Source of the DNA: Oscillospiraceae bacterium
GTDB taxonomy: Bacteria; Bacillota; Clostridia; Oscillospirales; Oscillospiraceae
Assembly (NCBI GenBank): GCA_017430455.1
Contig: JAFRMX010000023.1
Span: 247,246 to 311,245, forward strand
Length of the DNA stretch: 64,000 nt
Direction: 5' to 3'
The position numbers and the translations under genes were made by a program. Position 1 is the first letter of the stretch, and each line of letters begins with the position of its first letter. Positions 26,843 to 35,375 of the stretch are shown here, in pieces. The notes under the pieces were generated by a model. The model was not told the DNA's origin. It saw nothing but the letters and a program-made list of their open reading frames with translations, and did no database searches.

Positions 26843-28681
26843 ATGTGCGGAATCGTAGGATTTGCCGGAACAGAGCAGGCAGCGCCCATATTGCTGGACG
26901 GGCTGAAGCATCTTGAATACAGAGGATATGACTCAGCCGGAGTTGCAGTTTATTCACCGTCCAGCGGGCTTCAGGTGAAGAAAGCTAAAGGCAGGCTTGA
27001 GGTGCTGAAGGGTCTGACCGATGACGGCAGGAATATGGAAGGGACCATCGGGATCGGTCACACGCGCTGGGCTACTCACGGCGAGCCTAACGACGTAAAT
27101 TCCCACCCGCATCTCAGTCAGGACAACAAGATCGCCGTAGTCCACAACGGAATTATTGAAAACTATGTTGAGATCAAAGAGTTCCTTCTTTCAAAAGGCG
27201 TCTGCTTTCAGTCGGAAACGGATACTGAAGTCGTAGCCCAGCTTCTTGCTTTCTATTACAGACAGGACGGAGATCTGATGATGTCCGTATACCGGGTGCT
27301 GCACCGTATCGAAGGTGCTTATGCTCTTGGAATTCTCTGCGCCGATACCCCCTGCAGCTTTATCGCTGCGCGAAAAGACGCTCCTCTCCTGCTCGGTTAC
27401 GGCAAGGGTTGCAATTTTATTGCGTCGGATGTCACTGCGATAATAAAACACACCCGTGAAGTGTCTTTTATGGAAGACGGAGAGGTTGCGCTTGTCACTT
27501 CCGATTCGATAACTGTTTTTGACGCTCTTGGCCGAAAGATCGATAAAGAACACAGCTTCGTCGAATGGGACATAAGCGCGGCAGAAAAGGGCGGATACGC
27601 GCATTTCATGTTCAAGGAGATCATGGAGCAGCCTGATGCGGTAAGGAAAACGGTAGCTCCGCGAATAAAAGAAGACCGAATCGTTTTTGATGAGCTGAAG
27701 CTCGATGAAGCCTATATACGGGACATGAAGAAGATCTTTATAGTTGCCTGCGGCTCCAGTTATCATGTCGGAATGGTGGGAAAATACAATCTTGAGAGAC
27801 TGATCAGAATTCCGGTGGATGTAATGCTTGCATCGGAATTTCGTTATGCCGACCCGCTTGTAGACGAAGGGACCTTAGTCATTGTTATCAGTCAGTCCGG
27901 AGAAACTCTGGACAGCATGGCTGCGCTCAGAAAAGCTAGGGATCTCGGTGCAAGGATCCTTTCCATTGTCAATGTAGTCGGAAGTTCGATCGCAAGGGAA
28001 TCCGACCACGTTCTGTATACCTGGGCGGGCCCGGAAATCGCTGTTGCAACGACAAAAGCCTACAGCACCCAGCTTGTGCTTCTGGACATGCTCGGCATCT
28101 GGTTAGCAGATATCTGCGGCAGGATAAGCATCGAGGAATACTCGTCTCTTCTGGAAGAACTGAAAAGGCTTCCCGAGAAAATGGAGATGATACTGAAAAA
28201 TACGGAAGACATACAATACTTTGCCTCCCGCTATTTCAACCATGATTCAGTTTTCTATATCGGACGCAATCTGGACTATGCTCTGGGGCTGGAATCCAGC
28301 CTGAAATTAAAGGAAATCTCCTACGTACACTCTGAAGCTTATGCCTCCGGTGAGCTCAAACACGGTACGATCTCTCTTATAGAGAACGGTACTCTCGTGA
28401 TTGCGCTCTCCACCTTTTTGCCGCTGTTTGACAAAGAGCTTTCCAATATCATCGAAGTCAAGTCGAGAGGTGCTGATGTCATAGCGCTCACGACCTGTGA
28501 CATGGCAGAAGAACTGAAAAAAACTGTTCATAACGTCCTCTGCATCCCGCGCACTTCACTGATATTCCAGCCGTCTCTGGGAATCATTCCAATGCAGCTC
28601 TTTGCGTATTATGTCGCGCTTCAGAGAGGCTGTGATATCGACAAACCCAGGAATCTGGCAAAATCTGTAACGGTAGAATAA
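26843..28681 (+). CDS. glmS: Glutamine-fructose-6-phosphate aminotransferase
   Basis: This enzyme makes glucosamine-6-phosphate, the entry to peptidoglycan amino sugars. The 612 residues have Cys2 (MCGIVGFAG), HLEYRGYDSAG, GHTRWATHG and HNGIIENY in the amidotransferase domain. Two SIS domains (ACGSSYHVG about 308; SQSGETLDSM about 352) follow, and the conserved C-terminus NLAKSVTVE closes the protein. The spacing of 17 bp after asnB2 and AGAGGTG before the ATG indicate an operon. No glmS ribozyme is present upstream, so the usual Bacillota feedback is replaced by, or added to, promoter control. Confidence 0.97.
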   Translation: MCGIVGFAGTEQAAPILLDGLKHLEYRGYDSAGVAVYSPSSGLQVKKAKGRLEVLKGLTDDGRNMEGTIGIGHTRWATHGEPNDVNSHPHLSQDNKIAVVHNGIIENYVEIKEFLLSKGVCFQSETDTEVVAQLLAFYYRQDGDLMMSVYRVLHRIEGAYALGILCADTPCSFIAARKDAPLLLGYGKGCNFIASDVTAIIKHTREVSFMEDGEVALVTSDSITVFDALGRKIDKEHSFVEWDISAAEKGGYAHFMFKEIMEQPDAVRKTVAPRIKEDRIVFDELKLDEAYIRDMKKIFIVACGSSYHVGMVGKYNLERLIRIPVDVMLASEFRYADPLVDEGTLVIVISQSGETLDSMAALRKARDLGARILSIVNVVGSSIARESDHVLYTWAGPEIAVATTKAYSTQLVLLDMLGIWLADICGRISIEEYSSLLEELKRLPEKMEMILKNTEDIQYFASRYFNHDSVFYIGRNLDYALGLESSLKLKEISYVHSEAYASGELKHGTISLIENGTLVIALSTFLPLFDKELSNIIEVKSRGADVIALTTCDMAEELKKTVHNVLCIPRTSLIFQPSLGIIPMQLFAYYVALQRGCDIDKPRNLAKSVTVE

Positions 28682-28700
28682 AATGGCGGAGGTTCATCTT

Positions 28701-29975
28701 ATGGATAACTGTGCGGTCGTGGGAATCAACTGGGGAGATGAAGGCAAAGGCAGAATGGTCGATCTCCTGACAGAGCATTATGATGTTGTAGTACGCTATC
28801 AGGGCGGAGGCAACGCCGGACATACCGTATTAAACGAGTATGGCAAATTTGCTCTCCACCTTCTCCCATCAGGGATATTCAGAGAACACACGGTAAATAT
28901 TCTCGGAAACGGCGTAGCTCTCGATCCTGAAAACCTGCTTGCTGAAATAAAGGACGTATCCTCCCGCGGAGTAACTGTTACACCGGATAATCTCAAGATC
29001 AGTGACCGTGCATCCCTTCTTATGCCCTGGCACAGGGATCTGGATGCCCTGGAGGAACAGAGACTGGGTGATAAAAAATACGGCTCGACAAAACAGGGAA
29101 TTGCTCCGTTTTACTCGGATAAATCCCAGAAAAAAACCGTGCTCGCAGGAGAACTGAGAGATCCGAAGAGTCTCTCTGACCATCTTCACGAACTGCTGGA
29201 ATGGAAAAATCTGACACTGACCAATGTGTACGGCGCGGAACCGTATACAGAAGAGAGCCTGAAGAAATGGTTTGCCGATTTCTGTGAGCCGCTCGTACCC
29301 TATCTGTGTGATACAGGTTCGTATCTGGAGGAGGCTCTTGATCAGGGAAAGAGCCTTTTGTTTGAAGCTCAGCTCGGCGCCCTGAGGGATCTGAATTTTG
29401 GAATATACCCCTATACGACCTCCTCCGACACTCTTTCATCTTATGCGCCGATAGGCTCAGGCCTTCCGTCTTTAAAGCTTACGGAAGTAGTCGGGGTGGT
29501 CAAAGCGTATTCGACCTGTGTTGGAGAGGGGCCTTTTGTCTGCGAGATGCACGGTGAAGAAGCGTCCCGCCTGCGTGAAGCCGGATCTGAGTACGGAGCC
29601 AAGACGGGCAGGCCGCGCAGGGTCGGTCCTCTGGATCTGGTAGCGACACGTTACGGAGTCGGTGTTCAGGCGGCTACCGGAATAGCTCTGACAAAGCTTG
29701 ACGTTCTCGGATATATGGAGAGGATACCTGTGTGTACGCGCTATATTCTCAATGGGGAAGAAACGGACCGTTTCCCCTTCCCGTCCGACCTGGAAAAGGC
29801 CGAACCGGTCATTGAGTATCTTCCCGGCTGGAACTGTGATATTTCAGGGGCCCGCTCCTGGGACGAGCTTCCGAAAGCCGCAAAGGACTATGTTTTATTC
29901 ATTGAACGCTCTCTTGCTTGTCCGATAATCTATGTTTCAGTCGGGCCGGAGCGCGAGAGCATCATCAGGAGATGA
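28701..29975 (+). CDS. purA: Adenylosuccinate synthetase
   Basis: This enzyme joins IMP and aspartate with GTP as the first step to AMP. The 424 residues have the GTP-binding WGDEGKGRMVD (about 12-22), GGGNAGHTV with the catalytic His (about 40) and TGRPRRVGPLDLVATRY (about 300). The start at 28701 is chosen because CGGAGG lies eight bases upstream. An ATG six codons earlier has no ribosome site, and its coding would contain this one. It uses no glutamine itself but is cotranscribed with two amidotransferases and purB. Confidence 0.95.
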   Translation: MDNCAVVGINWGDEGKGRMVDLLTEHYDVVVRYQGGGNAGHTVLNEYGKFALHLLPSGIFREHTVNILGNGVALDPENLLAEIKDVSSRGVTVTPDNLKISDRASLLMPWHRDLDALEEQRLGDKKYGSTKQGIAPFYSDKSQKKTVLAGELRDPKSLSDHLHELLEWKNLTLTNVYGAEPYTEESLKKWFADFCEPLVPYLCDTGSYLEEALDQGKSLLFEAQLGALRDLNFGIYPYTTSSDTLSSYAPIGSGLPSLKLTEVVGVVKAYSTCVGEGPFVCEMHGEEASRLREAGSEYGAKTGRPRRVGPLDLVATRYGVGVQAATGIALTKLDVLGYMERIPVCTRYILNGEETDRFPFPSDLEKAEPVIEYLPGWNCDISGARSWDELPKAAKDYVLFIERSLACPIIYVSVGPERESIIRR

Positions 29976-29979
29976 TCTT

Positions 29980-31374
29980 ATGACAGACCGGTATGAATCA
30001 CCGTTTTCTTCACGCTATGCTTCCGAATACATGCTCCGACTCTTTTCGGCCGATGTCAGATACCAGACGTGGAGAAAACTATGGGCTGCGCTGGCCAAAG
30101 CAGAAATGGAGCTTGGCCTGCCGATAAGCGAGGCCCAGGTGAATGAGCTGTATGCGCATATAACTGATATCGATTATGAGTGTGCCCGAGAAAGAGAAAA
30201 AGAGATCGGCCACGATGTAATGGCGCATATTTACGCTTTCGGAAAAGCAGCCCCTTCCGCCGCCGGCATCATACACCTCGGCGCCACCAGCTGCTACGTT
30301 ACCGACAATGCCGATCTTATTATTTACCGGGATGCTCTTTTATATCTCAGAAAGCAGATCGTTTGCGTAATTGATATTCTTGCAGACTTTGCTAAAAAAT
30401 ATAAAAGTCTTCCGACTCTCGGATATACCCATTACCAGCCTGCACAGCTTGTCACCATGGGAAAGCGGGCAACGCTGTGGATCCAGGATTTTCTGTCTGA
30501 TATTGAAGAGATCGATTTTGCACTTAAAAATATCAGATTCCTCGGGTGCAGGGGCACTACCGGAACAGAAGCAAGTTTTCTTGATCTTTTCAACGGAGAT
30601 ACCGGAAAGACAGATGAGATGAACAGAAGACTTGCAAAGGATTTCGGTTTTGATTCATGTTACGGTGTATGCGGGCAGACCTATCCGAGAAAGACTGACA
30701 GCAGAATAATGAACGTATTGTCAGCAATAGCGCAGAGCGCCTGCAAAATGGCAAACGATATACGCCTTCTCCAGCATGACCGCCAGATCGAGGAACCTTT
30801 CGGAGAGAAACAGGTCGGCTCTTCTGCCATGCCGTATAAGAGAAATCCCGTAATCTGCGAGAGGATCTGCTCACTTGCCAGATACCTGATGGCAGACGCA
30901 GCGAATGCTCCGATGACAGCTTCGCTCCAATGGCTGGAGAGATCACTGGATGATTCCGCAAACAGGCGTATTTCCCTTCCAGAAGGATTTCTCTGCGCTG
31001 ACTCAATACTCCTTCTTGTCAGAAAAGTCTCGTCCGGGATGAAAGTAAATGAGAAGATTATAGAAAGATCTGTTCGGGAGTATCTGCCCTTCATTGCCAC
31101 TGAAAACCTTCTGATGGAGGCGGTCAAGCGCGGAGGAGACCGTCAGGAGCTTCACGAAGTTATCCGGAGATGTTCCATGGCTGCTTCCGAAAGAATAAAG
31201 AACGGTCATGATTGCGATCTCATTTCCATGCTTGCAGAAGAAGATTCGTTTTGTCTGAACAAATCAGAGATGACTCTATTGCTTGACCCTGCGCTGTATA
31301 TCGGGAGATGTCCGGAGCAGGTTGATGGTTTTCTTGGGAAAATACGTCCTGTGCTGGAGGAAACAAGATCCTGA
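29980..31374 (+). CDS. purB: Adenylosuccinate lyase
   Basis: This lyase removes fumarate from adenylosuccinate and from SAICAR in purine synthesis. The 464 residues show the fumarase/aspartase superfamily signature GSSAMPYKRNPVICERI (about 280), TSCYVTDNADL (about 95) and TLGYTHYQPAQ (about 145). The start at 29980 has AGGAG within the purA stop region and a 4-bp gap. It completes AMP synthesis with purA as the last gene of the operon, and a strong terminator follows. Confidence 0.95.
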   Translation: MTDRYESPFSSRYASEYMLRLFSADVRYQTWRKLWAALAKAEMELGLPISEAQVNELYAHITDIDYECAREREKEIGHDVMAHIYAFGKAAPSAAGIIHLGATSCYVTDNADLIIYRDALLYLRKQIVCVIDILADFAKKYKSLPTLGYTHYQPAQLVTMGKRATLWIQDFLSDIEEIDFALKNIRFLGCRGTTGTEASFLDLFNGDTGKTDEMNRRLAKDFGFDSCYGVCGQTYPRKTDSRIMNVLSAIAQSACKMANDIRLLQHDRQIEEPFGEKQVGSSAMPYKRNPVICERICSLARYLMADAANAPMTASLQWLERSLDDSANRRISLPEGFLCADSILLLVRKVSSGMKVNEKIIERSVREYLPFIATENLLMEAVKRGGDRQELHEVIRRCSMAASERIKNGHDCDLISMLAEEDSFCLNKSEMTLLLDPALYIGRCPEQVDGFLGKIRPVLEETRS

Positions 31375-31405
31375 CAACAGGAGTTCATCACCTCAGATAT
31401 ATAAA

Positions 31406-31450
31406 GCAAAGCCTTGTGCTGCACACTCCCGTGCTGCACAAGGCTTTTGC
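31406..31450. terminator. Bidirectional terminator between purB and the convergent acyltransferase gene
   Basis: The long near-perfect stem GCAAAGCCTTGTGCTGCAC (31406-31424) pairs with 31431-31450, with T-rich ends. It serves convergent transcripts. Confidence 0.8.
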
Positions 31451-31475
31451 TGCATTCAGTTTTATTGAATAAGGT

Positions 31476-32756
31476 CTACTCCCCCTTATACGGCCCTGAG
31501 AAAGCGGCGTTGTCGCCTTTCCCCGAACGGCTGATCCTGTAAGGGATCCCGTTCTCATCAAACTGCTTTAAAAGGGCTTCCAGATACCTATCCTCAGCAA
31601 ATCTCTGCTGGACTGTGAGAAACAGCCGCCCGTTCACCGCGGAGATCTCCAGAAGGAAATAGAAGGTCGCAGGCGCGTGTGTATAGAATTCCCGGATGTG
31701 CTGCCCGATTTGATCATAACGCCATTTCCCTACATAACTGACCAGATAAGTGAAATAGGTGTTGCCGCAGTCAAACGGCTCATAAAATGCCTTTTCTCTG
31801 GCTTCCCGAAGCGGAAACGCAGCTTCTATGGCTTTGTTCCGACCTGCATAGGCTGCCATGACAGGTATAATATTATCACTGTCGCTCTGGAGAATGGTTT
31901 TTCCTCGGTAGACCGTACACTGTGTCATCAGGGGCATTTTACGGATCCGGTCCGTATACTCCAGCCTTACAGTGCTCAAACAGTTGTGGTGATTCAGCGG
32001 TGCGCCTATCATAGGTCTGGTGTTCACAACATAAGCACCTGTTATAGGCTTGTTACGGATAGGATGGAACCCGTCGATGGCTCTTGCAGTAAGGAGGGCG
32101 ATCATTGTTCCGGGAGAAGCGTCATTTTCGAAAGCAAACTTTAGAAAAGCCTCTTCCGGGATCTCGATATCATGATAGCGGACATCTGTGAGGCTCATCC
32201 CAGCGTCTTCGATCAGAGAAAAAGCATGGGGCGGTTCTTTGGCTTCTGATGAGGAAAGAGTGATTGGAGGACACGCGTCCAACGGATCCTCCGTTTCCAC
32301 GGTCGGTATCTCATCCTCCAATGTACGGATTCCTTCATGATCATCCGTTCCGTAGCACTCCCTGCAGTAATAATACAGAAGCGTTGAAAGAACCGTGTAC
32401 ATTCCCGCTCCGTCAGCGATCCCATGATAAAAATCAAGAAATATGCGATCATCGTCATAACATACTGCCCAGACGTGGCCGCCTGATACAGGGTCATTAA
32501 GGCGTATGCGCTCCGATGTACGGATCAGCTGTACAGGGGTTTGATTCCTGACATAATAGTATTCCCTGCTATCTTCCTTCAGCGTTACACAAAGATAGGG
32601 ATACCGTTTCTCTGTGGCAGAGACCGCTTTTCTGAGAGCCTTCTCCTCAACGCTGTCCGTCATTCGGAGACACAGGCGAACAGTATAGTCTACACCGGTT
32701 GCCTGACTTCCGTATACATGCATGAGGTCACCGGCGGTGATCTTTATCCTGTCCAC
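31476..32756 (-). CDS. Condensation-domain-like / alcohol acetyltransferase-like protein
   Basis: The 426-residue protein has FYHGIADGAGMY (about 128-140). This H-x3-DG motif is the catalytic signature of the CoA-dependent acyltransferase superfamily (NRPS condensation domains, PapA5, alcohol acetyltransferases), with His as general base. The two-lobed pattern, including a later LVSYVGKW stretch, fits a stand-alone member. No NRPS module or carrier protein is nearby, so transfer of a small acyl group to an alcohol or amine is the likely chemistry; the substrate is unknown. The start is GTG at 32756 with AAGGAGG close upstream. It lies 43 bp after the stand-alone GMP synthetase gene, in the same unit. 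Confidence 0.75.
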   Translation of the reverse strand: MDRIKITAGDLMHVYGSQATGVDYTVRLCLRMTDSVEEKALRKAVSATEKRYPYLCVTLKEDSREYYYVRNQTPVQLIRTSERIRLNDPVSGGHVWAVCYDDDRIFLDFYHGIADGAGMYTVLSTLLYYYCRECYGTDDHEGIRTLEDEIPTVETEDPLDACPPITLSSSEAKEPPHAFSLIEDAGMSLTDVRYHDIEIPEEAFLKFAFENDASPGTMIALLTARAIDGFHPIRNKPITGAYVVNTRPMIGAPLNHHNCLSTVRLEYTDRIRKMPLMTQCTVYRGKTILQSDSDNIIPVMAAYAGRNKAIEAAFPLREAREKAFYEPFDCGNTYFTYLVSYVGKWRYDQIGQHIREFYTHAPATFYFLLEISAVNGRLFLTVQQRFAEDRYLEALLKQFDENGIPYRISRSGKGDNAAFSGPYKGE

Positions 32757-32799
32757 TGCTCCTCCTTACGGGCAAATTACATTATCGCCAAGCAGCGAG

Positions 32800-33771
32800 T
32801 TACTCCCACTCTATAGTGGAAACCGGCTTGTCCGATATATCCCAGAGCACTCTGTTGACTCCCGGTACTTCCGCAATAATACGGTTACGCATCCTGAAGA
32901 GAACATCGGTCGGAATATCGAAGGAATCTGCAGCAACTGCATCAATGGTATTGACAGCTCTTATTACAACTGCCCAGCCCATATAACGCTTTCCGTCTTT
33001 GATACCGGTCGATTTCATATCCGGAATGACAGCAAAATACTGCCAGGGTTTTACTTCCAGCTTACCTATCTCTTCCCGTACGATGGCGTCAGCCTCTCTG
33101 AGGGCAGCGAGGCGGTCTCTCGTAATGGCGCCGACACATCTGACACCGAGCCCGGGTCCCGGGAAGGGCTGACGGTATACCATACTGTCAGGAAGGCCGA
33201 GAGCTTTACCGACAACTCTGACCTCATCTTTATAGAGAAATTTTACCGGCTCTACGAGCTCAAAATTCAGATCCTCAGGCAGGCCGCCGACATTGTGGTG
33301 TGCTTTTACTCCGTCGCTTTCAAGTATGTCGGGGTATATTGTCCCCTGGGCAAGGAATTTGATATCGTCGAGCTTTTTGGCTTCCTCGGCAAAAACATCT
33401 ATGAATATCTTTCCTATCAACTTTCTCTTTTTTTCGGGGTCATCCACTCCCGCGAGAGCATCAAGGAATCTGTCTGTTGCATCCACATAAATGAGGTTCG
33501 CGTCCATCTGATTGCGGAACACTTCTATTACCTGCTCAGGCTCGCCCTTGCGGAGCAGTCCGTGGTTTACATGTACACATGTCAGCTGCTTGCCTATAGC
33601 ACGGATAAGCAGTGCCGCTGTAACAGACGAATCCACGCCTCCGGACAATGCGAGCAGGACCTTATTGTCCCCTATCTGTTCTTTTAGAGCCTTTGTCTGT
33701 TCTGCGATAAAGGCATTTGCCAGTTCTTCGTTATTTATGCGCTGCATGCTCTCAGGTCTTACGTTGCTCAT
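32800..33771 (-). CDS. guaA: Stand-alone GMP synthetase (ATP pyrophosphatase) subunit, no glutaminase domain
   Basis: The 323 residues contain PP-loop [15 protein letters not shown] (about 42-55), [33 protein letters not shown] and the C-terminal dimerisation domain ending KPVSTIEWE. These match the C-terminal two thirds of GuaA, and the amidotransferase domain is absent. This resembles the archaeal-type split enzyme (subunit B), but no GATase subunit gene is in the window. It could use free ammonia or borrow ammonia from another glutaminase. The full-length guaA at 14596-16131 makes this a second copy. The start at 33771 overlaps the LRR gene stop (ATGA) with AAAGGAGA, so translation is coupled. 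Confidence 0.9.
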   Translation of the reverse strand: MSNVRPESMQRINNEELANAFIAEQTKALKEQIGDNKVLLALSGGVDSSVTAALLIRAIGKQLTCVHVNHGLLRKGEPEQVIEVFRNQMDANLIYVDATDRFLDALAGVDDPEKKRKLIGKIFIDVFAEEAKKLDDIKFLAQGTIYPDILESDGVKAHHNVGGLPEDLNFELVEPVKFLYKDEVRVVGKALGLPDSMVYRQPFPGPGLGVRCVGAITRDRLAALREADAIVREEIGKLEVKPWQYFAVIPDMKSTGIKDGKRYMGWAVVIRAVNTIDAVAADSFDIPTDVLFRMRNRIIAEVPGVNRVLWDISDKPVSTIEWE

Positions 33772-35345
33772 GTTAAATCTCCTTTATATATTGTTACAGG
33801 ATCAGGGTGCACATAGCTTTCATCAAAGTCCGGAGATCTGTTGCTGACCCTGCCATAATGACCGTAAAAGATCCGGCACAGATCAAGATAGACTTCACTT
33901 GAAACGCCATAATCGCTGACTCTCCATCCCCCTGTGGCTCCTGATGCCTGCCAGGAGCAGATGAAATTGCACTCACAGTCGGGATGCTTTTCTTCAAACT
34001 CTTCCCTGTCTTCTTCACTAAGCGCGTAATCATTCATTAAATACATCCGCTTGAGAGGCAGGTTATCAAGAGGACTCAAATCGCTTATCTGATTGCCGGT
34101 ACAATTGAGGTGTTCGAGCTTTGTGCAGTTTGAAAGAGCGCTTATATCTGTAAGAGTCATGACATGCTGATCGAAGGTCTCCAGATACCAGAGGTTTTTC
34201 AGACTGCCTATCGGGGTAATATCGCTGATATTGCCGCAGGCAACAATAAGGATGTCCAGATTAGGCATATGTTCCAGAAAGCTCAGATCTGAAATTGTGC
34301 TCTCCCCTATATCCATATGTTTACAATTATAGAAATAGCGGAGATTATATGCCGTATCGTCATTCAGCCCGTTGATCCAAATGGTGGGGCAGTCTGTGTA
34401 CAGCTCGCTGCCGCCGACGAGGACTTTCCACACGACTTCAGTCGTCGGGAGAAATTCAGCTCTTAAAGCGTCAACAGCTTCATTTGAGGTTCCGCAGTTT
34501 TCAAGAAGGAGCTTTCTGGTATGTTTCATCAGAGGAAGCACTTTCCTGAACTGTTCAAGGCCTGAATCGCCTATATCGACATTCCTGTACTCGACGATCT
34601 CATCTGTCAGAGAGAAAGTCTGTCCGAAAAGGGTAACATCATATTCAACGAGTGCATCCGGACAGGCTTCCGTGATGCGCCCGACCTCCTCTATTGTCAG
34701 CGGAGATCCCTTAATGTTTATATTACTCAGCTCCGGAAGCATCCTGACTGCATTGAGAGCCTTGTCCAGATCTGCAGCTGTAACACCTCTCAGGTCTATC
34801 TCGGTAGAATCAGTCGGGTAACTTTTTCCCATTAATGAAACCGAATAGCTGAAATCCGCTTTCGGGAAAAGACTTTTCAGTGTTTCGACCTGATCAGCCG
34901 TAAGCTCAGTCGCGCCGAGATTTACCGACATTACGTACGGAAGATTGTCTGCAGCAGAGACAAGAATATCATAGTCGTATGCACCGGAAGAAATATCCAG
35001 AACCCTGGCATTGTGATCGGCAACAGTCCCTCCGAGGTCCACAGAGTATATAACATTGACCTCAGGATGAGATGCTATATAGGCGTCGATCTCGTCATAG
35101 CATGTACTCCCGGTGAGATCAAGAGTTTCAAGATTTTTAAAACGATCCAGCTGCGGGATCTCTTCCGCCGTAATAACAGCTTTGTAATCAGTGATCTGCT
35201 CCAATTCATCAGCTGCTTTTTCATCGCGTTTATAACTTATCTCTTTATAAAGAAGATATCCGAATACAGCGACCAATATCAGGAAGAAAACTGTCAAAAC
35301 AGTCCTCCCTGCGCCTTGTCTGCCTTTCCCTGTTGCTCTGCTCAT
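33768..35345 (-). CDS. Membrane-anchored leucine-rich-repeat protein
   Basis: The 525-residue protein has a basic N-terminus, one transmembrane helix (about residues 15-36) and a long outer region. Leucine-rich-type repeats of about 22 residues appear twice: near 60-250 in degenerate form (LETLDLTGS, VMSVNLGAT, STEIDLRGV, LSNINIKGS) and near 330-430 in clear form (ISDLSFLEHMPNLDILIV, ISDITPIGSLKNLWYLET, LTDISALSNCTKLEHLNC, ISDLSPLDNLPLKRMYL). A C-terminal tail of about 70 residues is rich in aromatic residues. LRRs normally bind proteins. No sortase signal is seen, so it stays anchored by its N-terminus. It overlaps the GMP synthetase start by 4 bp, an odd pairing. Confidence 0.8.
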   Translation of the reverse strand: MSRATGKGRQGAGRTVLTVFFLILVAVFGYLLYKEISYKRDEKAADELEQITDYKAVITAEEIPQLDRFKNLETLDLTGSTCYDEIDAYIASHPEVNVIYSVDLGGTVADHNARVLDISSGAYDYDILVSAADNLPYVMSVNLGATELTADQVETLKSLFPKADFSYSVSLMGKSYPTDSTEIDLRGVTAADLDKALNAVRMLPELSNINIKGSPLTIEEVGRITEACPDALVEYDVTLFGQTFSLTDEIVEYRNVDIGDSGLEQFRKVLPLMKHTRKLLLENCGTSNEAVDALRAEFLPTTEVVWKVLVGGSELYTDCPTIWINGLNDDTAYNLRYFYNCKHMDIGESTISDLSFLEHMPNLDILIVACGNISDITPIGSLKNLWYLETFDQHVMTLTDISALSNCTKLEHLNCTGNQISDLSPLDNLPLKRMYLMNDYALSEEDREEFEEKHPDCECNFICSWQASGATGGWRVSDYGVSSEVYLDLCRIFYGHYGRVSNRSPDFDESYVHPDPVTIYKGDLT

Positions 35346-35375
35346 ATTCTTCCCCTGAGTTCAAGTAGTCAAAAA

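Noticed and set aside
32722..33687. Long plus-strand frame opposite the stand-alone GMP synthetase
   Set aside because: The minus strand has unmistakable PP-loop and C-terminal GuaA motifs; the plus frame has none.
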